DNA of 64,000 bases from Oikopleura dioica (taxonomy: Eukaryota > Chordata > Appendicularia > Copelata > Oikopleuridae), in the NCBI GenBank assembly GCA_907165135.1, contig OU015568.1, forward strand, positions 15,449,208 to 15,513,207. The letters run 5' to 3'. A program made the position numbers and the translations under genes. The notes beneath the pieces were generated by a model that was not told where the DNA came from, ran no database searches, and saw nothing but the letters and a program-made list of their open reading frames with translations. Below, one piece after another: positions 34,387 to 51,770 of the stretch; the first letter of the stretch is position 1, and every line of letters begins with the position of its first letter.

Positions 34387-35838
34387 CAATGTCTTAGCGT
34401 ATTCCTTAACATCAGATGGCGTGTTGTCAGAATCATGGATATATTTGCATGTTGCTCCATACGAGCATTTTCCGTCGCGGATAAATTTCATGCAGTAACC
34501 TTGTGTCTTTTCTTGGTCAATTGGTTGTCGCTTTTTCGGAGCTTGCTGTTTTTTCTTGCGCTCAGCATCAGCTTTTACCATTTTCTGCACGATTTCAGTC
34601 AAATTCTCGATTTTCTTCTCAAGATTCTCATGTGCTGCAACTTGAGGGATTGCAAAGTTGACTTCCTTTGTTTTTGTTTTCTGCGATCGTTCAAGCTCGT
34701 TTGCTCGGCGTACAATACTTTGCATATTCAGAGATCCTTTTTCTCGCAGCAGGAGCTCTTGAAGCTTGTCATCTTGTGCCTTGCAGAATCGTTCAATGAG
34801 AAGCTCTTGATCTGTGCGGCGCAGCTCTGTTATATCGTAACCTTGTTTGTAGTAAGAGGACAATTTTGCCATACAGACTCCGAACGAATCTGATCCACGC
34901 ATGTAGTTTTCAAATTCGTGCTTGTAGTGGTCACGTGTTTTTCCAAGAGTATCAAGAAGTTTGTTTTTGAAAAGCGTCCATTTGCAGAGCTCGTCGTTTG
35001 TGAGTGATTCGATTATGTGACTTCCCTCTTCTTCTGAAAGTAGGCTGCTTAGAGCAACTGTGATCAGGGATTCATCATCTAGGGATGATATTTTTCCGTA
35101 GATTTCCATGTTTCCAATCCATGCAGAAACAGGAAGGCTTGCATCGAATTTCGGGCTTTTCACTTTGACATTTGGGGTTCTTCTTGAAGGAGACTTTTGA
35201 GTATTCTTCGGAAGAATTTTTCTTGGTTCGGCTGCTGATCTGGTTTTTGTAGCTTCTGGTTCGCGGAAAGCACCTAGGAGAAGTCTTATTTCTTCTGGAC
35301 TTATTTTTCCTGTGTCGACAAGTTCCTGGATGTTTGTGATTTCAGCAGTAAGATTCTCGACAGTTTGAGACGTTTGTGGTACTGCTTCTTCTTTCAATGC
35401 AGTTGACTGAGCGTGGTTATCCTGAGCATTTTCTTCCCGAAAAGCTGTCAATAGAACTTCTAGCTCGGTCATGGAAATTTTTCCATCATCAACAAGCTTC
35501 GAGACTTCAGAAATTGTTTGATTTTTGGAGTCTTCTGGTGTCTCTTGATTTTCAAGATTTTCTTCCTTTTTGATTATTCTGACAGTAGCTGGTCTTTCTC
35601 TTTCAACGGAGAAGATCATTCCATCGCGCTCAGACTCAAGAAAGTTTTTGGCTTCTTCTGAGTTAGCATTTTGCTGGGTTTCGTTCATTGAAAGAAAGTC
35701 TACTGTAGGATTCTTGAAAATGAAGATCGCTTTTTCAGTACCGAGTCGACGTAACGGATTTCTGTCTGTTCGTTTAACAAGAGTTTGATCCTTTTTGACA
35801 AGCTCGCTGAGCTCAGTTTTCAGGTTTGCGTCGATCAT
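34384..35838 (-). CDS. gag: gag with CCCH zinc finger
   Basis: ATG at 35838, 484 residues, ending in UGA followed by CUA. A 24-residue block is duplicated (LVDDGKISMTELEVLLTAF and LVDTGKISPEEIRLLLGAF). The middle part resembles a capsid helical region (ACR-type sequences around VSAWIGNMEIYGK to QELLLREKGS), followed by a basic linker. The C-terminus carries C-x8-C-x5-C-x3-H (in CMKFIRDGKCSYGATCKYIH), a CCCH finger as in RNA-binding proteins rather than the CCHC knuckle usual for Gag. Presumed role: assembly of particles and binding of element RNA. Confidence 0.88.
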   Translation of the reverse strand: MIDANLKTELSELVKKDQTLVKRTDRNPLRRLGTEKAIFIFKNPTVDFLSMNETQQNANSEEAKNFLESERDGMIFSVERERPATVRIIKKEENLENQETPEDSKNQTISEVSKLVDDGKISMTELEVLLTAFREENAQDNHAQSTALKEEAVPQTSQTVENLTAEITNIQELVDTGKISPEEIRLLLGAFREPEATKTRSAAEPRKILPKNTQKSPSRRTPNVKVKSPKFDASLPVSAWIGNMEIYGKISSLDDESLITVALSSLLSEEEGSHIIESLTNDELCKWTLFKNKLLDTLGKTRDHYKHEFENYMRGSDSFGVCMAKLSSYYKQGYDITELRRTDQELLIERFCKAQDDKLQELLLREKGSLNMQSIVRRANELERSQKTKTKEVNFAIPQVAAHENLEKKIENLTEIVQKMVKADAERKKKQQAPKKRQPIDQEKTQGYCMKFIRDGKCSYGATCKYIHDSDNTPSDVKEYAKTL

Positions 35839-35999
35839 TTCAGCATCTAGAGCGAGGGGAACCCATTTTTCTTCAATGAGTTTTTTAGTTTTCCTTATCT
35901 ATGATTTTCATCGTGGAGCAGGATGTTGATTGGTGTGAAGACGGCAATTCTCTAGGTTTAATCTCTCGGTAATACGTGTTTTTCGGGTGGGTTTCGTAA

Positions 36000-36017
36000 A
36001 GAACTCAGTCACCAATT
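36000..36017 (-). promoter_or_regulatory. Putative primer-binding site
   Basis: Just inside the 5' LTR the minus strand reads AATTGGTGACTGAGTTC. A TGG two to four bases from the LTR is the usual form; the matching tRNA was not identified. Confidence 0.5.
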
Positions 36018-36252
36018 TGTAGTGCTTTTGCAAAGAGACTACAAAAGAGGCTTGTGAGTGTAAAAAGTTTATTTATTTGTGAATGTCGAGCGGTCTTGAT
36101 TTCGCTAAAAGAAAGACAGTATATATATTGTTAACAGAAAAACAGTGAAGGAGTAACTCGCGCAGTGATCGGTTCACTCGGCCAGTGATCAGCACTTGAG
36201 TAGCACTTGAGTTAGCATTGATGTTCAGTAGCTCTTATGTAAAGACACTACA
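36018..36252 (-). repeat. 5' LTR
   Basis: 235 bp, TG...CA ends, flanked outside by ATTG, the target duplication also found next to the other LTR. Confidence 0.95.
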
Positions 36253-36309
36253 ATTGGTCTATATGAATGCGACCAATCAGAAACATGATTGAGAAAACCA
36301 ATATCTAAG

Positions 36310-38130
36310 AATGCTTCTGTTTTCCTTTTTTTTATGAAATCCGCTCCTTTCAATCGCATCAAAATGCGACTTTCGTCTTCAAGAGGTCGATGAGCACTTT
36401 TGAAATTCCCTCCGCCAATGCCGGAGTCTTCGCCACCGTCAGATGTTTCGTTTGGATGCAAGAAAGTTCGGGCTACTCGGATTTGATTCGCAGCTGCACT
36501 CCACCGCCGTCCCACTAGTTGAAACACTGTTAACGATGGTAACTAACATCTTCCGACAAGGACACCTTTCGACCCAAAATTTGCAATTTACTGTAGCGCC
36601 AATTACATATCTTTTTTCATCGAAAATTCTGTTTCATTCAGGTTAAAATAATAAACAGAATGAGTTCAAAACTGTCTCCTGTGGCAATTAGAGTTGACCG
36701 TGTTTTCCGATTTTCGATTGTTATGAAAAATAGTCCGAGGCCACTCGATACATGCTCTTTAGAAACGTGTGTTTACGAAAGAAAGTCGACGCCCCCAGCT
36801 TAAAGCCGCCGTTAGAAAAATTATGAGTTTTTGTTGATGTCTATAGAACCGTTCTTTCTTCAATAATAATCCTAGTTACAAATTCAAGCGGAAAGGAGAG
36901 CTTGGAATCAGCTTTTTTCAAAGTTAAGCCGGCAAGGAAAAGCGCTAGAATTGGGATAGAAGTTCACCTTGACCGCGCGGTTTCATAATCCGGCGCTGCT
37001 TGTTGAAGTTGACATCAGATTCAGGATCTGTAGAGCTGTTTATAGACGTGTTCGACATTCGACGCCCGTGTTGACCAGCACGTGTGTTAGCAGTTATGCC
37101 TTTTCAGGATGAAATACAGTTATTTCACTTAACTTTTACGGTTTTTCAAAATTTCGGACCTTTGGCCCCTCACAACTAATCCTTCTCTGTAATCGCTGCA
37201 TCCATTCCTGTAGCAGATGCGCCCATCGACAGGTCAGAGGATTTGGAGCTTGGATGGCTGCCCTTAGTGGTGTCGACCTGAGCTAATTTACAAGCGAAAT
37301 TCCTTGTTTAGAACTTGAATGAGCGGAGACACCTGTCTTGAATTGCTTCTGAAGGCTATCGGCCGGTCTAAGAAGCGCGGAATTTGGCCCTGCCCGCGCA
37401 TATCGCCCGGCGGATCTTTGTTGAAGACTGATGTGGGCGACATGTCTTCGACTGACGGCGGAATTGAAGGCTAAACAAACTCGATCTACCTAGGTTTTTA
37501 AAACTTTCGTGTTAAAAACGAAGTAATTTCAAAACAAAGCGATAATTTTAAGGGTGTCAGCATCTTAAATCGCAGTTTTTTCCCATTAGTATTCTTTATA
37601 TTTAACATTGAGACACCCTTAATTCCACTGTTTTCTAGCTTTGTTGCATCTGTTTTAGAAGAAATCTGTCTAAATTATAAGCCGTGACGGTATATGTGAG
37701 TCTTCTGTCGACTGATAAAGCTCATATCACGCTCAAAAGACAATCTATCAAAGTTAGAGAGCTAGAAAAACGGCTCATCAATTGATAGTGCCTCCTTTAC
37801 TTTGATTGAAAGCAAATAAACAACGATTTTTTCGCTGAAATAAAGAATCGCAAGAAACGGGACAAAAAAGTTCAATTAATGTTTTGAGGGATCGATTAAT
37901 GTTTTTACTGAAAATTGATGAGCTTTGATTGATCTGAGTTTTGAGCAAAATGGTCAATTTGGATTGCTGAGTGTCGAACAATTAGTGTCTATTTTGAGAA
38001 GGAACCTGAAAGCGAAGAGCGTTGTCTTGTGAAGGGCGGCGGACGGAGGCCCTACTGAAGGTTCTTCCGGCGGCACTCTTGCGTCCTGAAGATGCTTCTT
38101 CCCGCTGCTGGACCGCGACGAACCGTTTCT
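36310..38130 (-). CDS. Probable cytoplasmic-tail exons of the TMC gene
   Basis: Minus-strand blocks rich in Ser, Pro, Arg and Gly lie between splice-like borders: near 38128-37993 (open in phase with the preceding TMC exon: KRFVAVQQREEASSGRKSAA), 37470-37310 (PSIPPSVEDMSPTSVFNKDP), 37290-37180 (VDTTKGSHPSSKSSDLSMG), about 37030-36970 (VNFNKQRRIMKPRGQ) and about 36460-36310 (DSGIGGGNFKSAHRPLEDES). They have no domain and look like disordered tail. Position and strand right after the last TMC membrane exon make them likely parts of that gene. A small TTAA element lies within, at 37548-37622. Confidence 0.45.
37548..37622. mobile_element. 75-bp TTAA-flanked mini-element
   Basis: Starts TTAAGGGTGTCAGCAT and ends in ATTGAGACACCCTTAA. 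Same termini and size as the element at 45368-45443. Confidence 0.75.
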
Positions 38131-38307
38131 AAATTAGTTTTTGAACAATTGCGACCGGTTCAATGAGGAAACCATTATTCAAGGGCGCCGCGGTTACAAA
38201 ACTTTTCATAGAAGCCTTTTTGGAAATACTTTATGAGGTCGGCTAAATTGACCGCTCCTTGATGTTTTATAAGAAATTAGAAAACGGAAATTTTAAGAAG
38301 AACTTAC

Positions 38308-45014
<6,707 letters not shown>

Positions 45015-45367
45015 CGCAAATGAGATCAAACAAAGGCAAACAACACAGCACCCAAAATTGGTTCTGCATTTTTGCTCAATTACTTAGACACACTTGCCTC
45101 CATGTTTTTACTTTGACGGCGATGCTTAATTTTACTAAAAGCTCGAACTTAATCGAGAACATAAAGTAGCATCTTCTAGTTACCAAAAATCAAACCAGTG
45201 ACCGGTCTCATCATAAAACGTCTTAGAAATTTCTTCAACCCTCGATGTTTACAAACAAGTATTCCACTGTTTGAAACCACAAAATTAAACAAAGTCATTC
45301 ACTTTTCATCTCTCCGCTAGCTAAACAACTCCTTCTTTTCGGAATTTCTTTATTCGGTCAGCTGAGT

Positions 45368-45443
45368 TTAAGGGTGTCAACATCGATTTTGGCAAATTTT
45401 TGGAACAGGTTAGGGTTAGGGTTATCGATGTTGACACCCTTAA
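45368..45443. mobile_element. 76-bp TTAA mini-element with telomere-like core
   Basis: Perfect 20-bp inverted ends TTAAGGGTGTCAACATCGAT. The interior includes GTTAGGGTTAGGGTTA (45409-45424). Its right TTAA is also the left TTAA of the next element. Confidence 0.85.
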
Positions 45444-45846
45444 GGAGGTAGATATCAAGAATCGCGATTTTCCGTTATACTTTTCTCCCAAAGTTAAAAT
45501 AATAACTCCCTTATTTTACTTAATAAACAAAAACTTTAGACCTTTCTCTATTTCCTATGGAAGCTGAAATTTCGAATTTCAAAAAAAATTTTAATTTACA
45601 AAAATAAATAACATTATTTTTTGTCAAAGATCGCTAACTTTCCTAAAATGGTCATTTTGGCGACAATGGAGGTGCCAGATTTGCATTGTAGCCCCTCGAA
45701 AGCTCAAGAAATCTTATTTTTGGCTTCCATAAGAAATAGATAATTGCCTAAAATAAATTTTCAGCAGAAAAAATAAGGGGGTCACTATGTTAAAAATTTG
45801 AGAAAACACTGACAGGAAATCCGATTCTTAATATCTACCCCCTTAA
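45440..45846. mobile_element. TTAA-flanked MITE, head-to-tail with the previous one
   Basis: Left end TTAAGGAGGTAGATATCAAG against inverted right end TTAAGGGGGTAGATATTAAG, then GAATCG in both. Interior AT-rich and non-coding. It lies just upstream of the TMC start. Confidence 0.82.
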
Positions 45847-47479
45847 TAGCAGGCTATCTCAGATAGCCTATCTATTATCTTTTTCAAAATAAGGGTATCA
45901 CTCTAAAAAAAAATTTCATTGAGGATGTCTGCTCCATTAAATTTCTGGTAACGGCGTTTTCCTGAGTAAATAAGATTTGCGTTGGAAATACAAAATTCGA
46001 GGTCGGACACGTGTTTTGGAAAAGGAAGACGGGAGAACAGGATTGCGAGGGGGTTTTTAGACGTTGCGCGATTCCTCCTTGGGCTTAGCTGGATGGAGCG
46101 GGAGTGATGAAAATATCGTTCCTGCGTGAGGAAACTGTTGATGAAACGAGTTATTAATGCTTCTTTCGAAAATAAGAGAGGAGGAGGATTTTGTTTTAGG
46201 GAGTCCCCTGGTCCTTGTGAATTCGGGGCGCGATGATCCTCTTCGACGGGGAGCGGTGACTGGATTAACCGAACGCCACTTGCGAAATCTCAGTTTTTTC
46301 GACTCTTGTGAAACTTGCCAGCACGTGACACGGGCTACAGTACTTGTATTTACGAAAAACAGCCCGACACGTCCAAATACCACATTTTTTCTAGCGACGT
46401 AAAAACCAACAATTTCGTGAGCCTCAAGCATATGTTCAACCAGCAACGTTCAGTTACGCTTGTCGAAAACCAAAGTGATTACGATTCCCATGTTCAGACC
46501 AGTTTTTTTCAACCGAAAATTTCACTTGATGAAGGCTCACTTAAAAAATAACCAATTTACTGTACTCTTTTCTTCTTCTACAGGAGTAAATAAGGGTATC
46601 ACTTGCTTTTCTTTTGAAGCTGAGATCAGGTTTGAGATATTTTCTCAAAGGAAAAAGCGGTCGATAAGAATCAACAACAGACCTTTACGGAATCTGCATA
46701 ACAGATGACCTTTAAAAACAGCTGGTTAAATTTTGAGAGCATAAAAAAGACGGGTTTTCGGAATTTTTACAGAAAAAAGGAGACAAAAAGACAAGTGACT
46801 TGTGCTCCTGTATTGATTTTTTCAAACTGACATTTTTCGCGACGATTATTTTTATGAAAGTTAACAAAATGAATCTTATTACTCTTGCCAAACTGCGTAC
46901 ATCAGTTAAACATTTTAACTTTCGAAATAATAAAATACATAATGAAAGGAAGCGCCGTATTAAGGCTTCTCACGTTGAGTGGTCTTTAAAGTTGAAATGC
47001 GTTGATTTGCAGAGAATGTGCTCATGGTGTTTATCTGAGCCAAAGCCACTCTGGAAATTGGGGTTTGCTCCTAGGGAAAACGAGCGATTGTGGCTTTACC
47101 CGACGCCGAAAATCCGCAAAAAGCGGCTCCGGTTTCCAATCGGGTGCTTCTGATACGAGAGATGGCGCAGAAGGGGGCAGCTGGAGTCGTGCCTGCACGT
47201 TTCCGATGCCAGATTTTAAATGGCTTAATTTGTGCCTTCCTAGGAATCCTTTTAAGTGTATTCAGAGTGATTCATTTACGCGTTCTCTATTGCGGGGGAA
47301 CAGATCGTCGATCAAATTTTATGCTCATTTTAGCCGAATCATCATTCTACCGCCCTTATTTACTCTGACTCGTTAATCAACTCGTTCTCCATGACTTATT
47401 GGTGACTAGAAGAAAGCAATTGAAACTCTCTTAATCAAATATATTTATTGGTTCTTCTCCACAAAATGGAGTAAAATCA
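45847..47479. other. Intergenic region with weak coding signals
   Basis: A 129-codon minus frame at 46446-46057 (Arg/Ser-rich) and overlapping plus frames at 46860-47376 show no domains or phased partners; 47040-47200 is locally GC-richer and open in several frames. I cannot support a gene. Solitary motifs AATAAGGGTATCAC occur near 45890 and 46588. Confidence 0.4.
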
Positions 47480-48158
47480 TCATTTTTCTTCATTAATTGC
47501 CACCAAATCATTATTTTTCTTCTCTTTGCTTGGCTTGCCACTATACCAATTATCGACATCTTCTTTTTTCTTTCCAAAAAGACCGAAGCATCCGAGAGAC
47601 TTTGACTTTTGAGCTTTCGTTTCTTCAGAAAAAATTTACGGCTCTGTATTTCTTTTGAACAGTCTCGTCATTGTTGCCCGCTTTTCCAAGAGGGCTGGTT
47701 TTCGGGAGCTTATCATTGGACTTGATTCTGGATCTTGGTAAGAGTTGACAAAAAACACTTTAGCGAAAATATGCTAAAGCCGTTTTAGCAACTCTTTCTT
47801 GAGTATTATTATTCAGGACGTTGTTGTTTGAAACCGTGGAATTGGTGTTTGTGACGCAGCAGCAGCTAGCACGGCGGAGGAAGAAGGAAATGAGAACTAC
47901 AGCAATGAAGAAGATCACAAGGCCGATAAGTCCAAAAGTTTCATTTTTGAAAACCGAGAATCGAATACCAACATCAATCTCCATCTATTACGAAAAATGA
48001 AAGAGCCGCAGATTCTTGGTCAAAAGTCCATTTACCGTGAGGATAAATTCGACGAGAGCATCAACTTCTACTTCACCCGTCAGTTCATATTGGTTTTCTA
48101 TCTGGTTGATTATTTCTTGCTTGACTTCTTCAGTATGGCTCGATTGAGAACTTCCCAT
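47480..48158 (-). CDS. Single-pass membrane protein, possibly N-myristoylated
   Basis: Exon 1 48158-48036 and a second exon starting at 47984 join in phase. The N-terminus MGSSQSSH fits the myristoylation consensus (Gly2, Ser6). A membrane helix (FGLIGLVIFFIAVVLISFF) is followed by RRASCCC, a likely palmitoylated juxtamembrane cluster, then an Asn/Ser-rich tail. The frame stops at 47760, but downstream text in the same frame (NDKLPKTSPLGKAGNNDETV) and then, one base out of frame after a T6 run, KSKSLGCFGLFGKKKEDVDN to a stop at 47480 is clearly coding-like. A 65-base intron (AGA|GTTGCT to ATCAAG|TCC) would bypass the stop; the T-run shift may be a sequence error or decay. Head-to-head paralog at 48360. 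Function unknown. Confidence 0.6.
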
Positions 48159-48359
48159 TTTTTGAAAACGTTAAAAATCTTGAACTGTCAAATTTAAAAA
48201 TTTGGTTCTCAGCGAAATTGGTTTGTAAATTTGAGAATTAATAAATGACGAAAAATTTCAAATGCGCAATCATTTTTTGGAAATATATTTAGTGTAAATT
48301 TTTATTCCCGCGTTAATTGAAGCATAAGAGGAAGACTCGAGAAATAGAGAAAGACGAAA

Positions 48360-48862
48360 ATGTGTATTTTGTCGTTTCTCCCTTGGTGCGAAACGAAACA
48401 CGATATCGAGAACAGAGTTGTAACGCTGAAAGTTTGATTAAATTAGTGACAAAAAAACAACTCTGAAAGACATCGATACTTCTCACAGCCTCCACTTGGA
48501 TCCGCTTGAAGGCGATTTGAACGCAAATTCTGATGTCGACGTAAATCTTCATGTCGATGACTTCGGTAAGTATTTCAACTTATTTTTTGGCCTCAAAAGT
48601 CGCCTTAGCCATTACGTTCAACGGATTGCATGATGAAAATCAAATTGAAATTTGGGAAATTGGACTTCTCTGTGTGACGATTATTATTGCTGTTCTTCTT
48701 CTTCGACGATGCTTTCACTGTATTTCGAACAAGAATGGCTCCTCCACTCAACAGGGGGATCTCCAGAATCCAAGCAGCGTCAATGATGATCCTCCAAGCT
48801 ACAGTTTCTTCAAAAATTGGAGCCAGAAGAAATCATCTGAAAACTCTCTTTTGCCAAAATAA
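48360..48862 (+). CDS. Single-pass membrane protein with PPxY motif, paralog of the previous gene
   Basis: Exons 48489-48565 and 48600-48862 join in phase; a first exon 48360-48385 (MCILSFLP) fits by phase but is speculative. The helix EIGLLCVTIIIAVLLL is followed by RRCFHC, the same layout as in the neighbour (helix, two Arg, Cys cluster), then a polar tail containing PPSY, a WW-domain docking motif used by Nedd4-type ubiquitin ligases. Transcribed divergently from the neighbour with about 200 bases between starts, implying a shared promoter. The role is not known; a small membrane adaptor is a reasonable guess. Confidence 0.6.
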
Positions 48863-51289
48863 AAATTCAAAGTCTGAAATGAATTAAAAAATTGAGGAGG
48901 AATTAAAAGTCTACTTAGAACCGACTGCTCTTCGCGAAACTTGTGATATCGAAAGTAGATAAGATGAGATAAGGAAGCTGAGGAGAGTTGCGTATTCTTC
49001 TGCGGATGTAATTAAACCGCAAAGTTTGGATTATACACGGCCGATTATCTCCGCATCGCTTTACATAACTAACGAACCAGGGCTAAGTACTTTTGACTTT
49101 GATTAGATTTCGTCTTGACACAGACTTAATTACAGCTCGCTCCTTTAGCAGCCCAACTTTTTTGACGACCAAGAGTCTTGTAGCCTCAAAAAGGCGGTAA
49201 AGCAATTTTTCATTTACAAATTAAAAAAATATTTTTTTGGGAATTTTTTTTATCGGGTTGGGGTTCAAAGCCTTTTTGGAACGAAAAAAAAATTTTTTTG
49301 AAGCCAAAAAACTCATTATCGTAAATTAGCCACGATGGGATCCAAAGAAAAATCGTCAAAATTAAGTTTCTTCTTCGCGAAAAAAAAACGGCGCCGTTTG
49401 AAGCTCTTCTGACAAATTGAATCGCTCACTTGATTGGCAACGTGTGTTTCCATTTCATCTTGGAGCAAATTTTCGCGATGAAAATTTGATTTCTCAGCTC
49501 GCCCCGACACCTTCTGAACCGCAAGACAGAAAATTCAAATTCCTCACTTCTTGTTTTAGGAAAAGACATCATTTTTAAGAATGGAGGCTTTTGGCTGCGG
49601 ATTTACGAAAGATCCCTTATCGCGCTTTTTTGTTAGAAGAGATAAGGCCGGTTCGAAATGGAATCATTATGTTCTTGAATAGAATGGAGGCCACTCTTTA
49701 GAGCAAAAATACAGTTAAGGTTAGGGTTAGGGAGCAAAATAAGACATGCGAAAAAGCTAAAAAGTACAAAAAATTGGATAGACTAGCTTTTTTTGCAAAA
49801 TTTCTTGAGAAATTATTGACTGAAAATCTGATTGGGCAATCGGCCAAATCGAGGCTTTTGATTGGTTGAAAGTTGTCTCATCAAAAACCGGATCTTTTGT
49901 CGCACTTTTATGACGCTTCTCCTTTTTATAGGTCCAGGGAAGGCTTCAACTAAGGTTTCGCATTAGAAGTTGATGCTGCTAGAATACACAATTTGATTAG
50001 AACCCGTTCAAATTCGCTTCTGCGGTTGAACGAGCTATGTTTCTCGTCTAAATTGACGACCGTTTATTTTCGACCTAGACAATAATTATCATACGTTGAA
50101 TGATCCATCATTGTCACTTTAGATTGAATGATTCTTGATATCATTGCAATATCAACCCTTCTTTCTGTAAGTCATTTACATGGTCGAGTGCAGCTAGAAG
50201 TACTGTATATAGTGCTTTTAAAATATTTCACGACAAATTCTCGAAAGAAAGGTACTTATGCTTTACACCTAGCTTTAGCGGGATTTTTGGCGGCTTTACT
50301 TTCGTGAACCTGTCTTGTGCAATTTTGTGCATGAAACTGAAATCTGATCTCCAAAACCAAGCCTAAGTTACTTTTCTGCTCGAAGCTTTCTTCATAAAGC
50401 AGTGATTAATGACGGCACCGGTCTTCGGCGGCGCCAGATATTTTTAATCGTCTTTCGGCGAGCCTTTTTAAGACGGTATTGACTCTGATGCAAAAAAGTG
50501 GATGAGTGGAGCGAGTTTTCGGCGAAGAGGCGACCAAAAATAATTAGTGCCATGTTGCTAGAGCACGTTCAAGCGCAGTCCAACAACAAATTCCGATTGT
50601 GTTCATGATTGTGAGAAAACCGCAGCCAAAACCAGATTTGAAAGAGAAAACACGTTTCTGCTTTCTTCTCAACAATCATTGATTATCAATTAAGGGGGTA
50701 GAAACAGCTTTTTTCCGAAAAAGCCGATTTTTGACCGGCGCTACTGAGAAGAGAATCTTATATTTTCAAATTTTCTCTACAGGTTTAGATAGATACATCT
50801 TAGATCTAGGAACATCTCTCTCGAAATTTGTTTAATTCGTCAAATTTTTGAGTATACGGGCTCAGAAGCAACTCATCTCGCTGAAATTCTTAATTTTCGC
50901 CAATTTTCAACCACGAATATCTCGAGTCCCGTGATAGTTAAAAAAATTTCATACACATTTTTGTAAAGCTTAACCCCTTTTCTAGGAACATCTATAAGGA
51001 AATTCCGTTAACATATGTAAATCTTATGTTTTCTTTTATATAGCTACAGTTCAAAATCGAGAAAGCTGTTTCTATCCCCTTAACTTTAGAGTCTAAAGAC
51101 TTTTCTTTTTCACAATCAATTTTGATTATCTGTTCATCAAAAGTAAGCTTTTGGCCAGTAAAATAAATAAATAGAAATCAGTAGAGAGAGAATTGTTTTT
51201 ATTGTGCAAATAGAACCCCCGTATCTTTAGGAAACAAATAAGCAATAATTTCAAAACCAAGATCCGCACATTGAGATTTTGAAAAAAAT
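48863..51289. other. Intergenic region
   Basis: No gene recognised. 49714-49732 reads TTAAGGTTAGGGTTAGGG (telomere-like). A DNA element is listed at 50690-51083. Confidence 0.5.
50690..51083. mobile_element. TTAA-flanked MITE
   Basis: TTAAGGGGGTAGAAACAGCT at the left; inverted right end TTAAGGGGATAGAAACAGCT. Non-coding interior. Its ends share TTAAGGGGGTAGA with the element at 45440-45846. Confidence 0.85.
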
Positions 51290-51763
51290 ATGAGCCAGAG
51301 GATCGCTTTTAGAGCCGGACTTAAAGAAATGGGAGCGAAGGGGGTTCTCCGGTTTACGACGGCTTACTTGAATTTGAATGAGGTTTTTTCTGGAAATGGC
51401 GGACTGAGTACTTCTACTGGTGTTTTCACAGCGCCAGTTGGTGGGCTCTATTCTTTCACGGTTACTGCACTTGCAGTTACTAACAAAGTTACAGGCATAG
51501 CACTTCGGCGTAATAGACACAATCTCGCATATGCTAGTTCAACGGTAATTTCCCATATTATTTTTTATAAATTATAAATTATAATGTATTATACAAGTAA
51601 TCAGGTTATTTGATTAAAAAATGTTAAGGATAATCAAATGTCAATGACAATTTCTACGGTTCTTCTTCTCAAAGCAAACGACAAGGTTGATGTTTATCTG
51701 GTACAAGGCAAAGTTAATGGTGGTTCATATAATACTCTTTTCTCCGGATTTCTTATTTCATGA
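51290..51763 (+). CDS. C1q-domain protein
   Basis: Exons 51290-51544 and 51629-51763 join in phase (GT-AG) to a 129-residue protein consisting almost only of a C1q globular domain: RIAFRAGL at the start, GVFTAPVGGLYSFTVTALA in the middle (the aromatic/Gly core of the C1q signature) and LFSGFLIS at the end. C1q heads trimerise and bind ligands, usually outside the cell. The apparent ATG lacks a signal peptide and there is no collagen region, so either an upstream exon is missed or this is a signal-less C1q-like protein. A polyadenylation signal AATAAA follows at 51765-51770. Confidence 0.8.
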
Positions 51764-51764
51764 A

Positions 51765-51770
51765 AATAAA
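51765..51770 (+). terminator. Polyadenylation signal of the C1q gene
   Basis: AATAAA two bases after the stop codon, implying a minimal 3' UTR. Confidence 0.5.

Larger units (their letters stand above)
29249..36252 (-). mobile_element. Intact Ty3/gypsy-type LTR retrotransposon
   Basis: Two 235-bp LTRs that I read as identical (29249-29483 and 36018-36252), starting TGTAGTG and ending CACTACA, bound a 7.0-kb element in minus orientation. Target duplication ATTG flanks both sides. Order in the element: LTR, primer-binding site, gag, pol (protease, RT, RNase H, integrase with HHCC finger and GPY/F-like end), a 1.4-kb accessory region, polypurine tract, LTR. Protease-RT-RNaseH-integrase order places it in Ty3/gypsy. 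Larvacean gypsy-like elements called Tor are known; membership is a guess. Identical LTRs and open frames mean a very recent insertion. It may sit in an intron of the TMC gene. Confidence 0.95.

Noticed and set aside
34435-34893. 152-codon plus-strand frame with hydrophobic residues
   Set aside because: Exact antisense of gag.
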